A DNA stretch of 64,000 nt, taken from Grimontia celer. Its GTDB lineage: Bacteria > Pseudomonadota > Gammaproteobacteria > Enterobacterales > Vibrionaceae. Position 1 is the first letter of the stretch. Each line of letters opens with the position of its first letter. The notes under the pieces were generated by a model that was not told where the DNA came from, did not search any database, and saw only the letters and a program-made list of their open reading frames with translations. The stretch is taken from NCBI RefSeq assembly GCF_900055185.1, contig NZ_FIZX01000002.1:1120586-1184585 (forward strand), given 5' to 3'. Below, one piece after another: positions 1 to 8,931 of this stretch. The translations under genes were made by a program, and so were the position numbers.

Positions 1-315
1 TATTGTGTTCACTTGTATTGATTGATGTAACCAGTCAGCATTGAGTTGCTTAAGGTTCTTCTCTGGTCCTTTGTCACCCTCATGAAGGAAGCCTGCGCAA
101 TGAATCACACCAACAAGATTTTCCATTCGCTCACTTAACCAATTCGACATCGCTGCAACACTTTCTGGCTCTGTCATGGCAATGTTGAGGTGACTGAGTG
201 ACGTTTCCTGAGCGCGACTGATTGTCAGCGTATCGTATCCTGCCAGTTTCAATCGTTCACAAACGGCTTTCCCAATCGTTCCATGTGAGCCAGCCACCAA
301 TACGCTCTTTTGCAT
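1..315 (-). CDS. Short-chain dehydrogenase/reductase (SDR), C-terminus cut by window edge
   Basis: The minus strand is open from an ATG at 313-315 to the window edge (105 codons, no stop). The N-terminus has a Rossmann nucleotide-binding motif, AGSHGTIG at about residues 8-15, a strand ending VIHCAG at about 81-86 (the SDR NNAG-like position) and VNTI near the edge. This fits a compact classical or atypical SDR. The catalytic YxxxK lies outside the window, so the substrate cannot be inferred. It is divergent from folM, with a 138-bp gap that should hold both promoters. The family is clear; the function is unknown. Confidence 0.8.
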   Translation of the reverse strand, partial: MQKSVLVAGSHGTIGKAVCERLKLAGYDTLTISRAQETSLSHLNIAMTEPESVAAMSNWLSERMENLVGVIHCAGFLHEGDKGPEKNLKQLNADWLHQSIQVNTI

Positions 316-453
316 CCTTCCCTCTCTCACTGTTCTGCTAGAATCTAACTCACTGATTTTAAAATTATCATTTCCCAATTCTGATCTTTTTTGAACCGTG
401 TCCGTATTGGGAACCGCACATCAAACGTTAACAAGCCCTAGAGCTAGAAATAT

Positions 454-1167
454 ATGACTGAAGAAACAATTGTGATCACTGGTGCAGGGCAAAGAATTGG
501 ATTCGCGCTTGCTAGCCACTTTCGCTCAAAAGGTTATCGTGTGATCACGTCTTATCGCTCAGAGAAGCCAGGGGTCACCGCGTTAAGAGAGTTGGGTATA
601 ACCTGTATCCAAGCTGACTTCTCTTCTGATGGTGCAATCCATCAGTTTGCCCGGGAGATCGCTGAGCTGAATGTTGAGATACGGGCGCTGATCCACAACG
701 CGTCTGATTGGAATGCGGAAAGCAAGACTGATGACTATGCGGCGTTGTTAAATGACATGCTGCAAATACATGTAAAAACACCCTACCTGCTCAATCTAGC
801 TCTTTCGCCATTCATGACATCTGATTCACCGGCAGGTTCAGACATTATCCACTTCACTGACTATGTGGTACGAAAAGGCAGCGAGAAGCATATTGCTTAC
901 TCAGCCAGTAAAGCCGCATTGGACAACATGACTCTCTCGTTTGCCCAGAAGTTGGCCCCTGGCGTTAAAGTCAACAGCATTGCACCAGCACTTATCATGT
1001 TTAATGAAGGGGATGACGAGGCTTACAAAAAGAAAGCGCTGTCCAAGTCACTTATGGCTATAGCTCCCGGCGAGCAAGAAGTCGTCAACGCCGTGGAATT
1101 CATCATGAACAGCAATTATATGACCGGCCAAAGCATCAATTTGGATGGCGGTCGGGCACTCAAATAA
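454..1167 (+). CDS. folM: Dihydromonapterin reductase FolM (SDR family)
   Basis: FolM reduces dihydromonapterin to tetrahydromonapterin with NADPH and has weak dihydrofolate reductase activity. The 237-residue protein follows the E. coli FolM pattern closely: TGAGQRIG cofactor loop near the N-terminus, [15 protein letters not shown], the [11 protein letters not shown] block, the [11 protein letters not shown] catalytic Tyr-Lys motif at about residues 149-159, and [10 protein letters not shown]. It lies 17 bp upstream of folX, so the two are probably cotranscribed. The pair supplies a pterin used by phenylalanine hydroxylase, which is also in this window at about 37-38 kb. Confidence 0.93.
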   Translation: MTEETIVITGAGQRIGFALASHFRSKGYRVITSYRSEKPGVTALRELGITCIQADFSSDGAIHQFAREIAELNVEIRALIHNASDWNAESKTDDYAALLNDMLQIHVKTPYLLNLALSPFMTSDSPAGSDIIHFTDYVVRKGSEKHIAYSASKAALDNMTLSFAQKLAPGVKVNSIAPALIMFNEGDDEAYKKKALSKSLMAIAPGEQEVVNAVEFIMNSNYMTGQSINLDGGRALK

Positions 1168-1184
1168 ATAACGGAGGCTGCGCT

Positions 1185-1547
1185 ATGCAAAATGCCATTA
1201 TCAAAATTACAAATCTTCGCCTGCGTACTTACATCGGATTCAACCCCGAAGAACAACAGAAGAAGCAGGATGTCGTCCTTAACATTGAAATACACTACCC
1301 GGGCGACAAGGCATGCATGAACGACAATGTTGAAGAGGCTTTGAATTACAAAGTGATCACCAAGTCGATCATTGATCATGTCGAAAACGGTCGATTCCTG
1401 TTGTTAGAAAAATTGGTTTCCAGCGTATTGGATATTTCACGTTCTCACCACTGGGTGACCTATGCCAATGTGACCATCGACAAGCCTCACGCTCTGCGTT
1501 TTGCCGATTCAGTCTCACTAAGCTTGAGTTGGCAGCAAGAAGAGTAA
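1185..1547 (+). CDS. folX: Dihydroneopterin triphosphate 2'-epimerase FolX
   Basis: FolX epimerises dihydroneopterin triphosphate to dihydromonapterin triphosphate, the step before FolM. The 120-residue protein has the usual length for the FolB/FolX tunnelling fold. It matches FolX rather than FolB in [45 protein letters not shown] and [25 protein letters not shown] good Shine-Dalgarno sequence (ACGGAGG) stands 7 bases before the ATG. It is the second gene of the folM-folX unit. No clear terminator follows. Confidence 0.94.
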   Translation: MQNAIIKITNLRLRTYIGFNPEEQQKKQDVVLNIEIHYPGDKACMNDNVEEALNYKVITKSIIDHVENGRFLLLEKLVSSVLDISRSHHWVTYANVTIDKPHALRFADSVSLSLSWQQEE

Positions 1548-1607
1548 TTCACCCTAATTTTAAGAGTTCCATCAAGATTTTCGAATAAGTCGTTCAGTTG
1601 TATCCGG

Positions 1608-1643
1608 TTCACCTACATTTAATGATGATTATAATTCTCATTA
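1608..1643 (+). promoter_or_regulatory. Candidate promoter overlapped by a near-perfect palindrome, before the cytochrome b561 gene
   Basis: A sigma-70-like promoter can be read as TTCACC at 1608-1613 and TATAAT at 1630-1635, with a 16-bp spacer. A 24-bp inverted repeat at 1620-1643 (outer TAATGA/TCATTA, centre ATTATAAT, 20 of 24 positions symmetrical) covers the -10 element. Its composition recalls a Fur box, but the half-site spacing does not match the 19-bp Fur consensus exactly. The regulator is therefore left open. Confidence 0.5.
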
Positions 1644-1670
1644 ACTTACTACATTGGACACAAACGGAAG

Positions 1671-2210
1671 ATGGAACAACCCACGCAATACAATGCGATT
1701 CTACGCGCTATCCATTGGCTGACAGCTTTGGTCGTTATTGGCCTGTTTGCGGTTGGCCTATGGATGGTTGATCTGACCTACTACAGCAGTTGGTACAAAA
1801 CCGCCCCCTACTGGCACAAGTCAATCGGTGTTCTTCTCGCTTCATTGACTGTATTCAGATTGGTTTGGCGAACTGTAAAAGGTACGCCGGACATTGAGGG
1901 AAATCGCTTAGAACGCACTGCGGCTCATGCGGCTCACCATTTTATCTACGTTTTGCTGTTCGTCATTTTCGCGTCTGGCTATCTGATCTCCACGTCTGAT
2001 GGTCGGCCTATCGAAGTATTTGATTGGTTTGAAGTACCCGCCCTTGGCGAACTATTCCCTAACCAGTCGGATATTGCAGGCGCGATTCACTACTACGCAG
2101 CCTTCACATTGATAGGCCTTGCTATTCTTCATGCGGCGGCGGCGTTAAAGCACCACTTTATAGATAAAGACAATACATTACGGAAAATGATTGGAGACAA
2201 ATCGCTATGA
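1671..2210 (+). CDS. Cytochrome b561 (CybB/YodB-like)
   Basis: This is a 179-residue di-haem inner-membrane cytochrome that moves electrons between quinol and a partner, probably in the periplasm. It has four hydrophobic segments: near residues 14-32, 48-63, 88-107 and 142-160. Candidate haem-ligand histidines are at RAIHWLTA, YWHKSIGV, AHAAHHFIY and GAIHYYAA/LHAAAALKHHF. Length and pattern fit the CybB/YodB family. The stop overlaps the start of the YceI gene by ATGA, so the two are translationally coupled. Such b561-YceI pairs are common in gammaproteobacteria. Confidence 0.88.
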   Translation: MEQPTQYNAILRAIHWLTALVVIGLFAVGLWMVDLTYYSSWYKTAPYWHKSIGVLLASLTVFRLVWRTVKGTPDIEGNRLERTAAHAAHHFIYVLLFVIFASGYLISTSDGRPIEVFDWFEVPALGELFPNQSDIAGAIHYYAAFTLIGLAILHAAAALKHHFIDKDNTLRKMIGDKSL

Positions 2211-2776
2211 AAAAGACACTTGTTGCTCTAGGATTCGCTGCGGCAACCATGCTGCCAACAATGGCTACTGCGGACGATTACGTGATCGACACCAGTGGTG
2301 CTCACGCGTCTATTAACTTCAAAGTTCCGCACCTTGGATACAGCTTCATCAAAGGCCGATTCAACAACTTTGACGGTGAATTCTCTTACGACCCAGCAAA
2401 CCTTGCTGCATCAACCGTCGTTGTAAACATTGACACGACTAGCCTGGATTCAAACCATGCTGAGCGCGACAAACACCTTCGTTCTGGTGATTTCATCAAT
2501 GCTTCAAAGTTTTCTACCGCGACATTTAAGAGTACATCTGTAGAAGACAATGGCGAAGGTTCAATCACAATTAATGGTGATCTAACTCTGCATGGTAAAA
2601 CCAACCCTATCTCTATCGCTGCAAACTTTATTGGCGCAGGCAGTGACCCATGGGGCGGTTACCGTGCAGGTTTCGAAGGTACTACACGTTTGGAGCTTAA
2701 AGACTACGACATCGCTGTGATGGGTCCTTCAAGCTATGTTGATCTTGAGCTGCATGTGGAAGGTATCCGCAAGTAA
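2207..2776 (+). CDS. Periplasmic YceI family protein
   Basis: The 189-residue protein has a Sec signal peptide (MKKTLVALGFAAATMLPTMATA, cleavage near residue 22). A YceI lipocalin-like domain follows: YVIDTSGAHASINFKVPHLGYSFIKGRF, then SLDSNHAERDKHLRSGDF, LTLHGKTNPI and the closing DYDIAVMGPSSYVDLELHVEG. YceI proteins bind polyprenyl-type ligands in a beta-barrel. Coupling to cytochrome b561 suggests a shared redox or isoprenoid-quinone role, but the ligand here is inferred only. It ends at a strong terminator. A second, divergent YceI homologue lies at 47799-48380. Confidence 0.92.
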   Translation: MKKTLVALGFAAATMLPTMATADDYVIDTSGAHASINFKVPHLGYSFIKGRFNNFDGEFSYDPANLAASTVVVNIDTTSLDSNHAERDKHLRSGDFINASKFSTATFKSTSVEDNGEGSITINGDLTLHGKTNPISIAANFIGAGSDPWGGYRAGFEGTTRLELKDYDIAVMGPSSYVDLELHVEGIRK

Positions 2777-2798
2777 TTTCAGGCAACATTACCTACTG

Positions 2799-2829
2799 AA
2801 AATGGCAGGTTTTTACCTGCCATTTTTTT
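2799..2829 (+). terminator. Rho-independent terminator after the b561-YceI operon
   Basis: A perfect stem (AAATGGCAGGT / ACCTGCCATTT) with a TTTT loop is followed by a T-run, starting 22 bp after the YceI stop. Confidence 0.88.
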
Positions 2830-2884
2830 GCCCATTAAGCACAAACAGAACGAATAACAACTCTGATCACCATCCCCTTACAGA

Positions 2885-2900
2885 TCTGACTTTGATCACA
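2885..2900 (+). promoter_or_regulatory. Candidate CRP site upstream of the M20 amidohydrolase
   Basis: TCTGA-N6-TCACA matches the CRP consensus TGTGA-N6-TCACA at 9 of 10 positions. It is centred about 67 bp before the proposed start at 2960. The functional role is inference. Confidence 0.42.
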
Positions 2901-2959
2901 TAAATAGCGTGCTTCAACGCGTAGAGTGTGGAGCTTATTTCCGGTTGTTTGGGGGAATC

Positions 2960-4108
2960 ATGTTCAACCCTATCCTGTTTAGACACCAACTACATAAAGC
3001 ACCTGAGCTCTCTGGTTTCGAAGAAAATACCGCAAAGCTAATTGCCGATACTTTGCGAAGTTTTGGCTACGATCCCCAGGTGAATATCGGTGGTTATGGG
3101 ATAGTACTTACGATTGAGAGTGGCGTAGCTGGTCCTCACCTGTTATTTCGAGCTGATACCGATGCACTTCCTATTGATGAAGCCGCTTCTCATACTCATT
3201 GTTCTTGTACTCAAGGCATCATGCACGCCTGTGGGCACGATGGTCACTCCGCAAGTCTAATGGCGTTGGCCTACCGTTTATCGATGTCCTCTCTCCAGCG
3301 GGGAAAAGTTACCCTGATTTTCCAACCATCAGAGGAAAATGGTCAGGGTGCTCGAGCAATGTTAGATGATCAGAGTTGGTCCAAAGGCAAAATCGATTAC
3401 GCATTTGGTTATCACAATGTGCCGGGGCACCCACTTGGGCAAATACTATATCGTGAAAACACATTTGCCTGTGCTTCTGCCGGTGTCTCAATCACGCTGA
3501 CAGGGAAAACGGCTCACGCAGCTTATCCTGAAACCGCATTGAACCCCACTCAGGCGCTAAGAGAACTGATGCTCGACATTGAACAATTACCCCAAAAAGC
3601 GTCCGGCAGTTTTTCACTAGCTACCATCGTTCATGTGAGTTTGGGACAGCCTGCTTTTGGTACAACCCCAGCAGAAGCGACTTTAATGGCCACACTGAGA
3701 AGTGATAGCAACAAGTGCTTTGAAGCCCTGTGTTGTGAGGTGGAAAACATTGCGGGACGCTATGCAGAAAGAGATCGGCTAGATATAACTATCGAGTGGT
3801 TTGATAAGTTCAATGCCACCATTAATCACAGTGAAGCAAATATGCTGTTGAAGCAAGCCAGTAAGGAGCTAGGGTTTGATTACAATGTCCTCGATAAACC
3901 CATGCGCTGGTCTGAAGACTTTTCTGAATATTCCCGAACCTGGCCATCGGCGTTCTTTGGGCTCGGTAGTGGTGTGGAGCATCCTCCTCTGCACGACCCT
4001 CACTATGACTTCCCGGATGCGTTGATTGACGTTTCCAGCAAAATCTTCGAACAAATCATCCGAGATATGAACGGACTGAAAGCGCAGGACTTTATCCAAG
4101 CGATTTGA
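2960..4108 (+). CDS. M20 family metal-dependent amidohydrolase (peptidase-like)
   Basis: This 382-residue enzyme is of the M20/AbgB-HipO-amaA type, which hydrolyses N-acyl amino acids or similar amides. Metal-binding and catalytic motifs are FRADTDALPIDE, HACGHDGHSASL and PSEENGQGARAM; HNVPGHPLG is a further metal-site region. The inserted dimerisation domain begins around GKTAHAAYPETALNPTQA. The start at 2960 is preferred over an in-frame upstream one at 2909 because GGGGGAA lies just before it and the sequence then begins MFNPILFRHQLHKAPELS, typical of the family. The gene is monocistronic between terminators. The substrate is unknown. Confidence 0.88.
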   Translation: MFNPILFRHQLHKAPELSGFEENTAKLIADTLRSFGYDPQVNIGGYGIVLTIESGVAGPHLLFRADTDALPIDEAASHTHCSCTQGIMHACGHDGHSASLMALAYRLSMSSLQRGKVTLIFQPSEENGQGARAMLDDQSWSKGKIDYAFGYHNVPGHPLGQILYRENTFACASAGVSITLTGKTAHAAYPETALNPTQALRELMLDIEQLPQKASGSFSLATIVHVSLGQPAFGTTPAEATLMATLRSDSNKCFEALCCEVENIAGRYAERDRLDITIEWFDKFNATINHSEANMLLKQASKELGFDYNVLDKPMRWSEDFSEYSRTWPSAFFGLGSGVEHPPLHDPHYDFPDALIDVSSKIFEQIIRDMNGLKAQDFIQAI

Positions 4109-4124
4109 TCGGTAGATTCATAAC

Positions 4125-4153
4125 AAAAAAGCGAGGCCGGAGCCTCGCTTTTT
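4125..4153. terminator. Bidirectional terminator between convergent genes
   Basis: AAAAAGCGAGGC / GCCTCGCTTTTT with a CGGA loop. A-run and T-run on either side let it serve both the amidohydrolase (+) and the GPH transporter (-). Confidence 0.88.
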
Positions 4154-4171
4154 CAATCAGTACTTTTGTGT

Positions 4172-5623
4172 TTATAGCTCGCCACGCAACTCAATCAGTT
4201 TTTGCTTGATTGCACGCGCTTTCTCTTCACTCAGGTCATATTTCCACATGACAAGAATGGCCAAGAGCGCAGTAGACGCAGGGATGATGATATCTGCCAA
4301 ACGAAGGTTCGTGATGGTTTCAACAGACTGTGCACCAGCACCTGGATCAAAACCAACCACTTTAAGCACTAAACCACCAAGGATGAGCGCCAGCGCTTGG
4401 CCAATTTTCACCATAAGCCAATAAATCGCTCCAAATGTGCCCTCTTTACGTGGCATACCGTTGTCCAACTCATCCATATCACAGACGTCAGCTGTCATGC
4501 TCATCATCAGAGTAAACAGACCGCCGATACCGAAAGACATCAGTGGGATTGGCATAAAGATCATCCAAGGATTGCTTGGGTCGAAGCCCCACCATTTCAG
4601 GCCATAGCCAACAATTGAAATAGCAGTGGAGATAATAAATGCGTTGCGCTTACCCCATTTGTTTGCCATCCAGGTAATTACAGGGATTACAACAAACGCG
4701 GTAACAATCGCGCTGACCGTAGAGAACCATGCAGGCCACGTACCTGTTGCACCATAATCACCACCAAACATGTGGAACACGATGATGAAGAAGCTGAATG
4801 ACGCAACAAGCTGAAAGCCATTAAAGACCAAGAAAGTTGCACCACAAAGACGGACGAAAGGTTTGTTTTTGAAAACTTGCTTAATGCCTTTAAAGACTTC
4901 CTTCAAGTTAGAGAAAATCGTCTTGAACGAGATTTCAGCGCGGTTACCCATGTCTGAAGCATCAATACCTTTACAGAACAGACCAGGAAGAATACCCAGA
5001 GTGATACAAGCACCTGCGACAAACAGCGACAATTGCTGCACGCCTTCTGCCTGGCTACTGAACAAATCAGGGTCGGCGATAAGTACCCAGAACCAAGGTA
5101 CGATCATCCAAGCCACCTGACCCATGGTATTTGCAAATGCCATCAAACGCGTACGTTCGTTGTAATCAGAGGTCATTTCATAACCCAGACCAACAAACGG
5201 TGTTGCAAACATGGTGTTACCGATAGTGAAGATCAAAGAGAAAATGAGGAAATACCAGAAGTTGTACTCTTGTGATGCTTCAGGGTCCAGCTGCCAAAGC
5301 ATGGCAAAGAACACGCCACTCAAGATCGCACCAACGACAATGTAAGGACGTCGTCTACCCCAGCGTGATTTAGTGTTATCAGTGATAAAGCCCATGATGG
5401 GGTCAGTGATCGCATCAAACAATCGTGGAAGACCACCTAGCAAACCTGCCAGAAAAGGGTCCATGCCGAAGGCGGTAATAAGGAAGAAAGAGAATACCCC
5501 TAACGCCCCCGGAAGAAGGTTAAGCGTCAGTGTACCTGCGCCATAAGCTCCTTTCTGAAGGACTGGAACGCTCTCCCTTGCGTCGTGAAGTTCACCTGCT
5601 GTGTTTTCTATTTGTTGTGACAT
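4172..5623 (-). CDS. GPH-family sugar:cation symporter (MFS, MelB-like)
   Basis: The 483-residue membrane protein has about 12 hydrophobic segments and the family's cytoplasmic loop between helices 2 and 3: RLFDAITDPIMGFITDNTKSRWGRRRPYIVVGA. This is the glycoside-pentoside-hexuronide signature. Further family-like stretches are NTMFATPFVGLGYEMTSDYNERTRLMAFAN and the late DVCDMDELDNGMPRKEGTFGAIYWLMVKIGQALA. The substrate, probably a glycoside or oligosaccharide taken up with Na+ or H+, cannot be read from the sequence. No glycosidase is adjacent. A LacI-type palindrome lies about 105 bp upstream, suggesting repression by a regulator encoded elsewhere. Confidence 0.9.
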   Translation of the reverse strand: MSQQIENTAGELHDARESVPVLQKGAYGAGTLTLNLLPGALGVFSFFLITAFGMDPFLAGLLGGLPRLFDAITDPIMGFITDNTKSRWGRRRPYIVVGAILSGVFFAMLWQLDPEASQEYNFWYFLIFSLIFTIGNTMFATPFVGLGYEMTSDYNERTRLMAFANTMGQVAWMIVPWFWVLIADPDLFSSQAEGVQQLSLFVAGACITLGILPGLFCKGIDASDMGNRAEISFKTIFSNLKEVFKGIKQVFKNKPFVRLCGATFLVFNGFQLVASFSFFIIVFHMFGGDYGATGTWPAWFSTVSAIVTAFVVIPVITWMANKWGKRNAFIISTAISIVGYGLKWWGFDPSNPWMIFMPIPLMSFGIGGLFTLMMSMTADVCDMDELDNGMPRKEGTFGAIYWLMVKIGQALALILGGLVLKVVGFDPGAGAQSVETITNLRLADIIIPASTALLAILVMWKYDLSEEKARAIKQKLIELRGEL

Positions 5624-5728
5624 GTCGAAATGTTAACCGTATGTAAATGCCGTTCTCGAATACTACCTAGCTAAGCTAAAACTCAGCAAATCGCTCGCAT
5701 ACGATATATATCTCTAAAACCACATTTT

Positions 5729-5740
5729 GAAAGCGCTTTC
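5729..5740. promoter_or_regulatory. LacI/GalR-family operator
   Basis: A perfect 12-bp palindrome GAAAGCGCTTTC with the central CG typical of LacI-family operators. It lies 106 bp upstream of the GPH transporter start. No LacI-family gene is present in the window. Confidence 0.6.
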
Positions 5741-5960
5741 TTTGGTTGCAAATAGTGGCAGTGAGAAATGCTGTTGGAAAGGCGTTTAATTACAGTTTGA
5801 TTGCACGATTATGTGCTGAATTTATGGCTCATCGCGCTATTTTTCTGTTCCGTCGTTAGCAAGCGATTTTTTATGTAAAACCAAGTAACAGGTCTCACAA
5901 TAAAGACCAAAGATAGCCTCACCAGGCTTTGAAGTCACTTGAATAGAGTAAACAAAAAGA

Positions 5961-5999
5961 CAAATAAAAAACCGCCGAAGTCACAAGACTTCGGCGGTT
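5961..5999 (-). terminator. Terminator of aroG
   Basis: On the minus strand a 13-bp stem AACCGCCGAAGTC / GACTTCGGCGGTT with a TTGT loop is followed by a T-rich tail, 25 bp after the aroG stop. Confidence 0.9.
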
Positions 6000-6024
6000 C
6001 AAGGTTTGATGAAGTTAGCTAAGC

Positions 6025-7089
6025 TTACTTCTTGGCAGCTCTACGCTCTTGAACAGCATCTGCCAGAATATTTAACACTTTCTCGGTGTCGTCCCAGCCT
6101 ATACATGCATCAGTGATGCTTTGGCCATAAGTAGGTGCTTGGCCATCAACCAGATCCTGACGTCCTGCTACAAGGTGGCTTTCAATCATCACGCCAAAGA
6201 TCGCATCGTTACCACCAGCGACTTGGCTTGCTACGTCTTCACCAACAACTAGCTGTCGCTTGTATTGCTTGCTGCTATTCGCATGGCTGAAGTCGATCAT
6301 CAGCTTGTTGCGCAACTTAGCGGAATCCAGTTGTTCAGTGATTGCTGCAACGTGTTCGGCAGAGTAGTTTGGTTCTTTGCCACCACGGAGAATAATATGG
6401 CAATCTTCGTTCCCTGCGGTCTCCACAATCGCTGAGTGACCAAATTTAGTCACAGACAGGAAGTGGTGAGGAGATTCTGCTGAACGAATGGCATCAGTCG
6501 CAATCTTTATGTTCCCATCGGTGCCGTTTTTGAAGCCTACCGGGCAAGACAGACCAGATGCCAGCTCACGGTGAACCTGAGATTCAGTGGTACGTGCACC
6601 AATGGCACCCCAGCTAATAAGGTCGCCCATGTACTGTGGCGTGATCATATCGAGAAACTCACCTGCAGTTGGAAGACCCATGTCAGTAATATCCAACAGC
6701 AACTTACGTCCGATACGCAGACCATCGTTCAACTTAAAGCTGTTGTCCAAGTACGGGTCATTGATAAGACCTTTCCAGCCGACTGTTGTACGCGGCTTCT
6801 CGAAATAAACGCGCATAACGATTTCCAATCTATCGCTCAGTTGGTCACGAATAACCTTTAGCTTCTTACCGTACTCAACGGCTGCTTCTGGATCATGAAT
6901 CGAACAAGGGCCGATGATAACGAGAAGACGATCATCCTTGTCGTTCAGAATTTTATGGATTGCCTGACGAGCGTTAAATACTGTTTCAGACGCATTTTCA
7001 GTCGCAGGAAATTTTTCCAGTACCGCTACTGGCGGCAGAAGTTCTTTGATTTTACTGATTCGGACATCGTCTGTTTGATGGAAGCTCAT
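6025..7089 (-). CDS. aroG: 3-deoxy-7-phosphoheptulonate synthase (DAHP synthase), AroG type
   Basis: This enzyme condenses phosphoenolpyruvate and erythrose 4-phosphate in the first step of the shikimate pathway. The 354-residue protein is a class I-alpha enzyme. It matches E. coli AroG almost throughout: RISKIKELLPPVAVLEKFPATENA at the N-terminus, IGPCSIHDP, RVYFEKPRTTVGWKGLINDP, AGEFLDMITPQY, WGAIGARTTESQVHRELASGLS, GFKNGTDG, ILRGGKEPNYS, DFSHANSSKQ and SITDACIGW. AroG is the phenylalanine-sensitive isozyme in E. coli; the close match suggests the same here, but effector choice is inferred. A possible TyrR box lies about 97 bp upstream. Confidence 0.94.
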   Translation of the reverse strand: MSFHQTDDVRISKIKELLPPVAVLEKFPATENASETVFNARQAIHKILNDKDDRLLVIIGPCSIHDPEAAVEYGKKLKVIRDQLSDRLEIVMRVYFEKPRTTVGWKGLINDPYLDNSFKLNDGLRIGRKLLLDITDMGLPTAGEFLDMITPQYMGDLISWGAIGARTTESQVHRELASGLSCPVGFKNGTDGNIKIATDAIRSAESPHHFLSVTKFGHSAIVETAGNEDCHIILRGGKEPNYSAEHVAAITEQLDSAKLRNKLMIDFSHANSSKQYKRQLVVGEDVASQVAGGNDAIFGVMIESHLVAGRQDLVDGQAPTYGQSITDACIGWDDTEKVLNILADAVQERRAAKK

Positions 7090-7185
7090 TCATTCACCCT
7101 TGCTACATTCTTCACACCCACCATCTTTGATGGAGTGCGTATTCCCTACTTATTTTTAGTTAACTTATCGCCAATCCAATAAGAG

Positions 7186-7203
7186 TGCAAACCTATTTTT
7201 ACG
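7186..7203. promoter_or_regulatory. Candidate TyrR box before aroG
   Basis: TGCAAA-N6-TTTACG matches TGTAAA-N6-TTTACA at 10 of 12 positions and keeps the central G and C of both half-sites. It lies about 97 bp upstream of the aroG start, as expected for TyrR repression known in E. coli. Confidence 0.5.
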
Positions 7204-7262
7204 CTTTTGATAAACTTTTTATGCCACTTAAATATTGACTATCAACACATACGTGCTAGCAA

Positions 7263-8732
7263 CTAGTTTTCAGCAGGGTTTGGGAACAGGAGATCCAAAT
7301 CCAAATACTCTTCAAGCGTGTCCGCCAGCACGTCTAGACTGCGTTGTTTTTCTTTCAATAAATCAATACCTTTAGCGTCATACAGCCCAGCCCATTCAAG
7401 AATAAGTTTGAGTGCCTCTGGTTGATCGAACAACCCATGCCAATATGTCCCAAAGATATTGTTATCCGAGTTGATCAAACCATCATCACCCTCTTCACAG
7501 ATGACTGGGGTCACACCTTTTGATGCGGTCACTCCCATATGGATCTCATAGCCCGTGACCTGACTCACCTTTCCATTGAGGTGAAGTTCTCCCAACTTTT
7601 GGGTAAGTACCTTTTCTTTCTCAATCACAGTCACTGCATCAAGATAACCAAGTCCTTCTACTTCCAACTGGGGGCCTTCCAGCCCCGATGGGTCTGAAAT
7701 GTGCTTTCCTAACATCTGGTAACCACCACAAATACCGACGACTTTGCCGCCATATCTCAGGTGCTTTTGAATTTGTTTATCCCAGCCAAACTCTCTGAGG
7801 CTGGTTAAGTCTGAAATCACACTTTTACTGCCCGGCACGACAATCAAATCACAAGAAGGAATTGGTTTTCCTGGCGCCACATATTGCAAGTTAACCTGTG
7901 GATGAGCTCTTAATGCATCGAAGTCAGTGTGATTGCTAATGCGCGGCAGAACGGGAACAGCAACATTCAGGACAGTTTTACCTAAATCAATGTTTTCCTG
8001 TTTAGTGTCGATAGCGTCCTCCGCATCAAGCATCAGCCCTTGAAGATAAGGGACGACGCCAAGCACGGGCTTGCCTGTTTTCTCTTCAAGCCAATCAAGG
8101 CCAGGCTCGAGAAGACTGACATCGCCTCGAAAACGGTTAATGACAAAGCCGACGACACGATCCCGTTCTGATTGTGAAAGGCAATCCAAGGTGCCAACCA
8201 AATGAGCAAATACACCGCCCCGGTCTATATCTGCAACTATGATCACCGGAACGTCCGCCTCTTCCGCAAACCCCATATTGGCAATGTCATTCTCGCGCAG
8301 ATTAACCTCTGCAGGACTCCCCGCCCCTTCGATGAGTACACAGTCGTATTCAGTGGTCAGTTTCTCAAAAGACTCCAACACTGGCGTCATGGCAAACGCT
8401 TTATAGGATTGGAAGCCAATGGTATTCATGGCATCGACCGCTTTTCCTTGCACAATCACCTGAGCAGCGCTGTCCGCGCTTGGTTTTAGCAAAATAGGAT
8501 TCATGTGCACTGTCGGTTCGATTCCACAGGCGAACGCTTGAAAGGCCTGAGCGCGGCCAATCTCGCCGCCATCCTGAGTCACAGCGCTGTTAAGTGCCAT
8601 GTTCTGGGGTTTAAATGGAGCCACTTTTACACCCTGGCGAGAGAGAACGCGGCAGAGACCAGCAACAATAACGCTTTTACCTGCGTCAGATGTTGTGCCC
8701 TGAACCATAAGGGCTTTAGAGGTAGATAGCAT
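7263..8732 (-). CDS. cobQ: Cobyric acid synthase CobQ
   Basis: CobQ amidates adenosylcobyrinic acid a,c-diamide at four side chains with glutamine and ATP, in cobalamin synthesis. The 489-residue protein begins [27 protein letters not shown] (dethiobiotin synthetase-like ATP-binding domain) with [11 protein letters not shown] following. It ends in a class I glutaminase domain with the nucleophile Cys in [16 protein letters not shown] and a downstream YWHGLFD. The start at 8732 is chosen because the open frame to 8810 adds 26 residues foreign to the family. It is an orphan here: no other cobalamin gene is adjacent. Confidence 0.93.
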   Translation of the reverse strand: MLSTSKALMVQGTTSDAGKSVIVAGLCRVLSRQGVKVAPFKPQNMALNSAVTQDGGEIGRAQAFQAFACGIEPTVHMNPILLKPSADSAAQVIVQGKAVDAMNTIGFQSYKAFAMTPVLESFEKLTTEYDCVLIEGAGSPAEVNLRENDIANMGFAEEADVPVIIVADIDRGGVFAHLVGTLDCLSQSERDRVVGFVINRFRGDVSLLEPGLDWLEEKTGKPVLGVVPYLQGLMLDAEDAIDTKQENIDLGKTVLNVAVPVLPRISNHTDFDALRAHPQVNLQYVAPGKPIPSCDLIVVPGSKSVISDLTSLREFGWDKQIQKHLRYGGKVVGICGGYQMLGKHISDPSGLEGPQLEVEGLGYLDAVTVIEKEKVLTQKLGELHLNGKVSQVTGYEIHMGVTASKGVTPVICEEGDDGLINSDNNIFGTYWHGLFDQPEALKLILEWAGLYDAKGIDLLKEKQRSLDVLADTLEEYLDLDLLFPNPAEN

Positions 8733-8931
8733 GGATGAATCCGAACGGTATGAAACTGTGATATGAAAGGCAAAGATATCATAGTCATTGCAAAAAAATG
8801 CTAGCGCCATCGTTCAGCAGCAAATTCTTTGTAATCGCGGTCAAAGTTATTTGCATCGTCACTAAAGTTTTCGCACAGGTAGCCATACACTCAAAGCTAT
8901 GTTGCAAATAACGCTTGCTGCAAGGAACGCT

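Larger units (their letters stand above)
5624..6024. other. 400-bp intergenic region between the GPH transporter and aroG
   Basis: It holds the promoter side of the transporter, a LacI-family operator at 5729-5740 and the aroG terminator at about 5961-5999. No ORF or RNA gene was recognised in the remainder. Confidence 0.6.
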
